A DNA stretch of 64,000 bases, taken from Euptelea pleiosperma (taxonomy: Eukaryota > Streptophyta > Magnoliopsida > Ranunculales > Eupteleaceae). This document shows, piece after piece, positions 56,085 through 64,000 of this stretch. Made by a program: the position numbers and the translations under genes. Under the pieces are notes generated by a model. The model made no database searches and was not told the DNA's origin. It saw only the letters and a program-made list of their open reading frames with translations. The first letter of the stretch is position 1. Every line of letters starts with the position of its first letter. Location: assembly GCA_035048495.1 (NCBI GenBank), contig CM068553.1:7061259-7125258 (forward strand), in the 5' to 3' direction.

Positions 56085-56610
56085 GGGAGTCATATTTGCA
56101 CACCCCATTTCCTATCCCGGTGGACTCCTAGTCGGGGCACACCCCAAAAAGAGAGATCTCTTTAAAACTTGGCTGACCGGTGACCACATTGACCGCCCAC
56201 AAAATGAGCCACATGGCACATTATTAGAGGACACTGACCATATAGATGTTTGCCTAATCTCTAGATAGACCTACAAACCAAAATTCAAGTTGATTAGCGA
56301 TTTCCAAGTGTTGAATGGAGCCATTTTCATGGGTTGATTTAACCATGGGAATTTGAGCATTATCAACCATTATTTGGGGTACAAGATCGAAGGGTTTGAA
56401 ATCACTAATCAAGCTGATATTTTGTATTTAGGTCCACCTGGGGATTGGCAAAATATCCATACGGTCAGTATCCTCTAAAATATGCCACGTGGCTCATTTT
56501 GTGAGTGGTCACTGGTCAGCAAAGTTTTAGAGAGAGATCTCTCTTTTTGGGGTGTGCCCCGACTAGAAGTCCACCGAGATAGGAAATGGGGTGTGCAAAT
56601 ATGCGCTCCC
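56085..56610. mobile_element. Palindromic MITE (GGGAGTCATATTTGCAC ends) with a fold-back MITE in its centre
   Basis: Perfect 8-bp target duplication TTTCTTTA at 56077-56084 and 56611-56618. The arms, about 75 bp each, run from GGGAGTCATATTTGCACACC to CACCCCAAAAAGAGAGATCT and back. The centre of the palindrome, around GAGAGATCTCT, holds a second complete element (56163-56533). Confidence 0.88.
56163..56533. mobile_element. Fold-back MITE (TAAAACTTGGCTGACCG end) nested in the 56085 palindrome
   Basis: Left module TTAAAACTTGGCTGACCGGT; right module GGTCACTGGTCAGCAAAGTT. Core arms CTGACCATATAGATG and CATACGGTCAGTATCC. Exact GCCACGTGGC at 56484-56493. The flanks repeat GAGAGATCTCT on both sides, so exact ends are ambiguous by a few bases. 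Confidence 0.8.
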
Positions 56611-56985
56611 TTTCTTTATCCACGCGCAGGAAGTAAACCAAATACCAAAAACGAAAGAATATTCTAGAAAAAGTCGAGAAGTTATTCCATATTGCCGCAT
56701 CTTATGGGACTTCCATACTTCTTCTGCATCGCATCCCGGTTGTTCTATCTAACTAATCAATTTGTGGGCCATCTTCTTTAGGGTGATTCCGTCACCCGTG
56801 CAGTGGGGACTGGGGAGTATGGTGGACAAGCTAGGGAACAAACTTATCCATTCCAACACACGTGCAGTGGGAGTAGGCCCCATCAAAGAAGATCATGGCC
56901 ATTTAAGTGGGTCCCACATCACAGTGCATATGTGTCACAGAATCGTCATCGTCTTTAGCGTGTGCCAACGGATAAGTAGTTGGTT

Positions 56986-57369
56986 GAGTAAACCTTCGAT
57001 GACACTGCAGTCAGCGACACACTGACTGCAGCCAATATGAGCCACGTGGCACATTCTTAAGAGTATTTTGACCGTATGGATTTTTGGCCAATCACTAGGT
57101 GGATCTACAAACCCAAAAATCAGCCTGATTAGTGATTTAAAACCTTTTGATATTTTGTACTCAAATTCCTACGGATGAAATAAACCCATGAAAATAACTT
57201 CAATCCAACGCCTATAAATTAGCGATCAGATATATTTTTGATTTGTACGTTCACCCAGTGATTGGCCAAACATCCATACGGTCAGTGTCCTCTTAAGAAT
57301 GTGGCACGTGGCTGATATTGGATGCCGTCAGCATCTTTGCTGACTGGCGGTGTCAACGAAAGTTTACTC
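56986..57369. mobile_element. Fold-back MULE-type MITE at the promoter of the last F-box gene
   Basis: Flanks TAGTTGGTT (56977-56985) and CAGTAGGTT (57370-57378) match at 7 of 9. Ends GAGTAAACCTTCG and CGAAAGTTTACTC. The terminal module contains ACTGCAGTCAGCGACACACT. Exact GCCACGTGGC at 57041-57050 and GGCACGTGGC on the right. It ends about 110-150 bp before the probable leader exon. Confidence 0.85.
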
Positions 57370-57479
57370 CAGTAGGTTGGATTTCATTTTCTGGTAAACT
57401 TTTTTCATCCTTGAAAGCCCAAACGCCAATAAAACAACCACAAATCGGAAAAAACAAGTTTTCTCTGTTTTGGCTTCTT

Positions 57480-57622
57480 TTGGTTTCATCTCCGCCTCCA
57501 AGCCCTCCCAATAAGTGGTTGTCGGTGAGAAACACACCGCCTCAAAGAAATCTCTCTATCTCTGATTGTTTTTCTCTCCTTAGGGTTTTCTGGGGTTTAC
57601 TCATAATCGTCCCTCGGCAAAG
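57480..57622 (+). promoter_or_regulatory. Probable 5' UTR exon of the last F-box gene
   Basis: CT-rich leader-like sequence (TCTCTCTATCTCTGATTG, CTCCTTAGGGTTTTCTGG) ending at a donor CAAAG/GTACAT (57622/57623). The matching acceptor TCAATCAG is at 58199, 39 bp before the start codon. The start of the exon is not defined by the sequence. Confidence 0.5.
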
Positions 57623-58238
57623 GTACATTCGTTTCTTCCTTATTTAACTAGACATCTTTAGTCAATGCATCGCCCCCTTCTTTCTCTCTTTTTTGGTCCT
57701 TCAATTCGCCATCTTCCTCTCTCTTTTTTGACTATTTTTTACCTGTTTTTTTCTTCTTAAATTTGCCTTTTTTTGTGAATATGCGTTCAATTTTTTAGAA
57801 TTGAATTTTGGGAAATTTGAATTTTTTTTCTTACCCTGAAAAGCATCCAATTTTGTAGAATTTGCATTTAATGTATTAAATCCAATCGCAAATTAATAAA
57901 GTTTGGATCTTAATTTTTTTCCTTTTTAAATGTTTCCTGCTTTTATGATATTGTCGTTCAATTATTGAATTTGATTGCCCAGAAGAAGAAGAAAAAAATT
58001 CCTTTTTTTTGTGGTAATTTTCCCGCAATGCATTGGATTAAATGTTAGGGTTTTAATCTAGCTAAGATATGAGTTAGGTGTGAAAATAGGTCCATACGGT
58101 CAATTTCTGGAATTTTTGTTGTGGGTTTGTTCGATTCTTTTAATTTTATGTTATTTGGTTTCTAATTATGCTTATTATTGATTCTCAATGTCAATCAGGT
58201 TGTGGTTCGCAAGAGGGCTGTTTTTCGTCCTACTTGAT

Positions 58239-61200
58239 ATGGAGAATTGTAGTGATTTCCTGCAATGGCTCCACCCTGACATTTCGATGAACATTCTTAC
58301 GTACATGGATGATCCATCTGATATCGTCCGCTTTAGTTCTGTGTCGAGTTCTTGGCGCCAATTCGGTGAGCTCAGATGATCTAAATAATTTCTTTTACCT
58401 TGTGTTGTCTTCCTACTTTTTAAATTTATTTCATAGTTTTCTTCGGTACATCAATGCAACCATAATGATTGGGTTATGGCAATCATAGAGCACGTCTCAC
58501 TCAATCATAGAGCACGTCTCACGTGGCAGCGAAGATATCTAATTGCTCGAAAAAGACTTATTGTGTGTCCATGTTCAAACCACATTCTTCTCAACTGTGC
58601 TTGTCCTAGGTTACTTTGTTGAACACTTCCATTTAGTTGTTTGTGTATCTCTCTGCTTGGACACCTCGCAGCGTTCAGCATCTTGTAATTTGGGCATCCT
58701 ATAAAACAACCTCAAAACAGTGATGCTCAAACTTGGCAAAAAGTTCTCTGTTTTATTTTTTTTATGTTTTCTAGCCTTCCTCCACTTGCATTAAACGAAT
58801 CTTCAAATCGTCCAAATGGACCTAACTGTGACTCAGAAAAATAATAAATTACTCCGAAAGAAATTCTTTTTTTTTTCTCGTAAGAGTAAGAAATTTTCTA
58901 AAGAAACAAAGGGAAGCTAAGGGCTGCTTCCAATGTACAATATGCCTCAATACACCTTCTTTGGCCAAGAAAATCGGCATTGATCATTCCTGTTTCTATA
59001 TGCCTATGAAAGGGAAAAGTCTTTCTTTGTCAATAATAATTGAACTTAAAGAGGAAAGAGTGCCGAAGGACCAATTCAAATTGGAACACCTCCATATACA
59101 ACACCTAGTTGGAAATATGATCCTCGTCTTAGACGTGGAACCTCATGTGTAGTGGTCCTGTTAAGAACATATTCATAATCCTAATCATGTGAAGACTAAA
59201 CTTTTCGTGATTGAAATCTGCAGAAGCCCTTCATATTAAATAGAAAAACTGATGATGCCAAACATGATGGATCACTTAAGGTGTACCATCACAGGCCCAG
59301 AAAGGGAAGACTACGAAATCAAGAAGAAGGCCCATGGAGACTGGTCCATGATCTGGTGTTGCGGCTAGCAATGACCTGGAATTTTTAAAGTAGGTTAGGA
59401 GTGTTCCTTCAAGTTTTAGTAATAGTCTTTGGCAACAGTTAGGCTTTTAATTAATAATAGGAGTTCCGTGATTTTATTACTGGTAAATTAGTTTCTAACT
59501 AGGAAACCTGTTTATTTTCCAAGTTTAAGTAGGATTTAGAATAGAAAGAGACTGCCACCCCTATTAGTATACAAATAGTCATGTAGCCCCATTATGTGAA
59601 ACAGTTGGATGAAGAGTTTATGTAGCTGTTGCTTTCATTGAGGTCCCACTCTTCTATTTTGATGGTGTTACTCTATTCTTAGTGCTCTAAGTTGGTAAGA
59701 TTCCATCACTAGGGTTCCTTTGAAGTGGCGAGACACCACTCATTATTTTTCTTCTTTTTCTTTCTTTCTAATGGCTTTATTTTGTGGGTTTTATTTTCTG
59801 CTCCTGCACTATTCTTTCTAGTCCCTTAAATCCTAATCTTACATACCTTAACCATATCTTCTACTTTGCAGACCAATTTCTCCACATTAAAGCCCCGTAT
59901 TTAAGCCCTTCTACACCCTAGTTGAATCTCTAAGCAAACTCTAATATGCAGGTCAGCTTGTAGATTGAAACCAATCCGCAGACCAGTTTGCTGACTGTCA
60001 CCAATCTACGGCTTCAATCTCAGACCAACACCAATGTTCAGCTCCAATATGTAGAACAATAGCAATTTGCAGGTCAACTTGCAAACTAGCATCAATCTGC
60101 AGCTCTAACATGCAGACTAGCACAAATCAGTAGCTTCCATCTGCAAACTAGCGCCAATCTGCAGGTCAATTTGCAGACTACCCAATCTGCAAGTCAATCA
60201 ACTACTCAATCTACAAGTCAATCACGTTAGTCTGGCTCCAAAAGCTCACTTCTCCTGCCACTGTGTGAAGTTTGTGCAGGATTGATTCATACATACCAGA
60301 AGGGATAGGGAGTTACCCCCCTTTGCCACTCTATACGAACTTCTTACATTGAAATGGAGACAATACGTAAATAAGATGGGCACAAAGAGAATATTTGATA
60401 AGTTCATAAGCACATAGCCTAGCAGAGGAAAAGGTGTTGATATTTCCTTGGGGCAAGCACTCCAAAGTTTATTATACATTGTCTGTGAAGCTCTCCAAAC
60501 TCAATTTCCAAGTCTTTGACCAGCGTCTTTAGGTATGCCCTCACAAGGCTTACGGGTCTCTATGAGCATCTCTTCAAGGATTTTTTAGTGTATCTTCAAA
60601 TTCTAGATGAATATGGAACTTGCTGAACATCATCACGATGCTTAATTTTTCATGCTGAAATGAATGAAAGAGAAATAAAAAATAAATAAATAAATAAAAC
60701 TATTAAGCTGTGATTTTATAAGATTCTGACATGAGTTTTAAATGTTTTTGCAGTGATTGCAAATGGTATCTGTAAGAAGCTGTGCTTAAGACTGTTTCCA
60801 GAAGTGTCAAGTGCTACACATGCCATTGAAGTAAACAACATGATAGAGCCTATAGAACATGGTTCTAATAATTTTATGGAATTGGAAAATTTGAAGAGGA
60901 ACCATAGAGTCTATGTCCTTTTAGCTCGAGGTCTCACATCTATTATGAGAAAGGATTGCATTATGGAGGCCATTAGCGCATCCAGCACTGATAATTATCC
61001 AGAAGAAACAATTCATAACACGTTGGAGCCAAGTGATAGAGTTGGACACAAGGCTTCTTACTGGTCAAGTAAAGGAGAAAGTGATCCTGGGGTGCCTGAG
61101 ACATTAACCTATAGGTTGATTTCCAAGTTGTGTTTTGTTACTGAAATCAACATCCAACCATTCCAAGGTTGTTTTCCCGCTATTTCCGTACACATTTACG

Positions 61201-63865
61201 TGGTTTTGATCAACTCTATATTTTTCTTTTACTGATATAAAGATGTTTTGCTCTACCCAGCTTATTTCCAGTATGGTTTTCCCATATATTCCGCCAAGGC
61301 TGTGCGATTTCGAATGGGCCTTCTCAATTCACCACTGGAAATGGGAAGCGGGCTTGTGGATGAGTTTGTGGCAGGGAAGAAATCTGCCGATGACTACTTC
61401 GTATGGACGTATGTTTCACCAGAATTTCCAATGGCTCAGGTGAGTTGCACCATCTAGGTAGAGCTTTGTTGTTATCCTTTTGTTTTCGGTATTTATATCT
61501 CTTGGAATTGTGGCTCAACCATAACTCATTATGTGACCACTATGTAACAAGGACACAGACACGTGTGTTGGTGTCGACACGGCTACGAAGTGTCCGACAC
61601 AGCAACCTCAAAAAATCCGTTACGTGGATATACAGATATGTGAAACTAATATTTTTATTTTTAATTTAAAAATTATAAAATAATTTATTTTATGAAAAAT
61701 CAGTTTGATTGGTGATTTATAGCCATTGGATTTGAGCATTGAATAATCTTGAGCTTGGAACCAACCCACAGTCCTGTTCATGAAGCCCATGATGAACAGT
61801 GCCACACATCCATATGCTAGATATCAACAATCACGCTGATTTTTTGTGTGTAGGCCCACCAAAGGTATAAGCCAAAGAGTGGGCCGGAAAGAGTGTGCCA
61901 TGTGGCACTTTGAGGAACTACTCTATCAAAGTATATATATACAGAATTTTGAACGGTTCCATCTCATCTCAGCACATCAAAGTACAAATATCAATAAAAA
62001 GATATCGAGTTCAGATTAAACATAAATAGATGGCCAAGTATCTAATAATCATAAGGTGCACTCTTGTCATTTTCTCATTGTACCTGTACCACGTAACTAT
62101 AAATATATAACAATTGGCTACCCAATAAGAAAATGACAGAAGCTATATTGTACAGATATGGTATATACTGGATCATTACTTAAAAGATTAGAAGGGGCAA
62201 AATCTGATGTAACTGCAAGCCAATTACATGTAAAGCTGGCTTTAGTCACTTCTTTACTTGGAAAGGTATTATGCTTTGGGCAGGAGATATTTCTTTGCGA
62301 ACAAGAAAGAAAAATGATCATCCCATGATCCAGATCGTTAGATGTAAAACCATCAGTCATTTAAACATACGGACGATGTATACTAGGATGATGGGTAACG
62401 CAGCCAAAAAAAATGTAGAGATAAGATCGAAGGAATAACGATTCAGTGTTAGTTCTGGCATGCTACACACTATTCAATCCAGATAAGTCATCTTGATTGG
62501 TTAGTTTTAGCCATTGGATATGAGCATTTTCCTTTTTCTTTTTTTTTTCGAAAGTAGATATGAGCATTTCATAACTGCCTTAGACCTATTTTTCATCAGT
62601 GGGCATGGTCCCTGAGAGAAAAGGCTCAAATCATTTGGCTAAGATCAGCCTGATTCCAAAAAGTCAATGGGGTTGGTGAGCTTAAAATTGTACCAAGTTT
62701 TGGTGTGTCGGAGTTGGGAATAGTCTCCCAAAAAAGAATAGTGGTCCATATATATCATATTATCTGTGTGACTGACATACAAAAAAATAAAAAGTAAAAC
62801 TGAAAGAAGATAAGAACTGGGCAGTAAGTAATATTTTAATCGGAAACTAGAGAGGATTAGAGGAGCAAAACAATCTTTCAGATTATTGGAAGATATGAAG
62901 ATAGGAGCAAGCTTGAAGATGGGAATGATGGGAGCAGGCTTGAAGATGGATGGGATGGTAGCCTCTCATGCTCGTAGTGAAAAGGTTGGACATTCCCGTT
63001 CAACTTCATTTCACATGATTCTCTGATTTTTCTTGCTTCTTGCATCTCTCTATTTGATAAGCTTCTCACTTCCTGTTAAAGATGGAAAGAGAGAGTATTA
63101 GATTTTTGAAAAAAGAGCAAATTTAAAAAAAAATCAGAATAAGTTTATAAAAAATTAAAGAAACTCTGATACCGATCATCTAAATATTTTTTTTTATTCA
63201 AGACACGTCTGTACGTGTCCATTCCTGTGTCCATCCATATCGACTCGCATATTGACATAGAAAACCCTTAAAATGGGCGTGTCCTTGTTACATAGCGTGA
63301 CTATTAAGAACATTAAGATGGAGAACAAGCTCTTTCTTCAGGTGATGTTCACCAGGGAAATATATCCTTCATTTCTTGATTGCAGCATGGGAAATGTGGT
63401 TTATTAGCTCAAAAAATGCCCTTCCATTCTGACATGTAGCTTGAGAATGCTTGGTCAACAATCTTGACCTTTGAAACTAGTATGGCTTCCTGGAATAACC
63501 GAGTTTAAAAAAAATGGAAGCAGTCTACAAATCCAGTAGTTTGTATTATTGTCAGAGAAGAAATAAAACTATTCATGGTTGAACTGGAAAAAGTCAATCT
63601 TCATTGCAACTGATAATCTCCCTTATCAGATTCTCTCTTTTCATTTTAATTTCTAGGTGAATACCACTGCAATCCAGCTTTGTACTCTTTTAAGTTCATC
63701 ATATTCAAAAAAAATTAACAGCTCTGATGATTTGTACATGAAACAGGAAAATTGCTTACAGAATTTCAAGTTACCAGAGCCTGTTCTATGCATTGGTGGA
63801 ATTCTGCAGATTGAGTTGTTGGGTAGGGTTCAGAAACAAGAAATGGATGGTTTATTTTATATATG
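58239..63865 (+). CDS. F-box protein of the At4g00755 type, 5' four coding exons, continues past the window
   Basis: Joined exons 58239-58365, 60754-61167, 61261-61439 and 63657-63865, all GT-AG with matching phases; 309 complete codons so far. The N-terminus MENCSDFLQWLHPDISMNIL and YMDDPSDIVRFSSVSSSWRQ is the F-box; it continues across the first intron as FVIANGICKKLCLRLFPEVS. Later segments are typical of this family: SYWSSKGESDPGVPETLTYR, INIQPFQAYFQYGFPIYSAK, VRFRMG, SPEFPMAQVNTTAIQLC, KLPEPVLCIGGILQIELLGR, QEMDGLFYI. The expected next exon (CVSHVQ...) is not found in the last 135 bases. Probably an SCF receptor with unknown substrate. An ATG at 58188 spans the leader-intron acceptor and is rejected as the start. 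Introns 1 (2.4 kb) and 3 (2.2 kb) contain repeats. Confidence 0.88.
58481..58522. repeat. 22-bp tandem duplication in intron 1
   Basis: AATCATAGAGCACGTCTCAC occurs twice, separated by TC. Confidence 0.85.
59270..59760. other. Intron segment resembling an LTR (tentative)
   Basis: Order of features like a retrotransposon U3-R-U5: AACTAGGAAACCTG, then TACAAATAGTCATGTAGCC, then a T/C-rich stretch after GAGTTTATGTAGCTG. No clear TG...CA borders or target duplication were found. Confidence 0.25.
59945..60235. repeat. Degenerate minisatellite, CAATCTGCAGGTCAATTTGC-type units
   Basis: About ten units of roughly 26-30 bp built from GCAGACTAGC, ACCAATCTGCAG and GTCAATTTGCA phrases, in intron 1 of the last F-box gene. 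Units vary in length and sequence, so the array is old. Confidence 0.75.
61539..63295. mobile_element. 1.76-kb TIR element in intron 3 (non-autonomous)
   Basis: Ends CTATGTAACAAGGACAC (61539) and GTGTCCTTGTTACATAG are complementary, with further GACACG/CGTGTC matches inside. Flanks TGTGACCA and CGTGACTA match at 6 of 8. No transposase codons are visible. It contains a fold-back piece at about 61695-61910 (CAGTTTGATTGGTGATTTAT, ATCACGCTGATTTTTTGTGT). Confidence 0.55.
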
Positions 63866-64000
63866 GTTAGTCTCTCACACTCCATATTTTTCTTCGGTTG
63901 AACAATTAGTTGTGATTCTAGTTTGGAGGATCCATCTGGTGCTTGCTGGCCTATCAAGTTAAGAGTATCCCGAGTCAGAACCATGTCCATGCTAAAAGAT

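Noticed and set aside
56911..56924. GTCCCACATCA, possible second snRNA upstream element
   Set aside because: One mismatch at the last base of the USE, no TATA box at the 24- or 34-bp spacing, and no snRNA sequence follows.
58188..58238. Upstream ATG in frame with the last F-box gene
   Set aside because: It overlaps the splice acceptor TCAATCAG at 58199, and the family N-terminus aligns with the ATG at 58239.

Overview
This is plant nuclear DNA. Its genes are split by GT-AG introns and encode angiosperm families: a GRAS factor, F-box proteins (one with a PP2 lectin domain) and a BIG BROTHER-like RING ligase. The spaces between them are packed with miniature transposons. A woody angiosperm, perhaps a magnoliid, would fit, but the sequence alone does not fix the species. 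I recognise six protein-gene loci, one degenerate U1 snRNA locus, one SINE, two LINE remnants and more than forty small inverted-repeat elements.

Layout. 1-1447: 3' part of a SCARECROW-LIKE 28-type GRAS gene with a one-base frameshift. 1.4-13.4 kb: intergenic, with fold-back MITEs, LINE pieces, a hAT MITE and a SINE. 13435-14625 (-): intact F-box/DUF295 gene. 14.8-19.3 kb: MITEs and a truncated U1 snRNA that keeps its promoter. 19342-20833 (-): a duplicate of the F-box gene, broken by a hAT MITE and a frameshift. 21-24.2 kb: MITE cluster. 24.2-31.9 kb: seven-coding-exon RING-H2 gene. 32-45 kb: repeats, including a probable solo LTR, a 0.53 kb direct repeat pair and nested MITEs. 45814-48867: PP2-A13-like F-box gene. 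49-57.4 kb: repeats, including a MITE nested in the centre of another palindrome. 57.5 kb to the end: F-box gene of the At4g00755 type, running off the window.

The most striking content is one fold-back family, with about thirty full or partial copies. Its arms share a core containing TGACCGTATGGATGTTTGG and CAAACCAAAAATCAGCCTGA, and it is flanked by 9-bp target duplications, as in Mutator-like elements. The same core carries several different terminal modules. The arms carry a G-box palindrome: GCCACGTGGC occurs ten times exactly in this window, always inside these elements. A second family, CA(A/T)GGTTTAAA hAT MITEs with 8-bp duplications, is filled with AACGG-type motifs. Three of its five copies landed at the same position inside fold-back arms.

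The genes do not form a pathway. Three are probable SCF substrate receptors and one is a separate RING E3, so ubiquitin-ligase functions are frequent here, but this may be chance. All protein identifications rest on recognised motifs; no database search was run.
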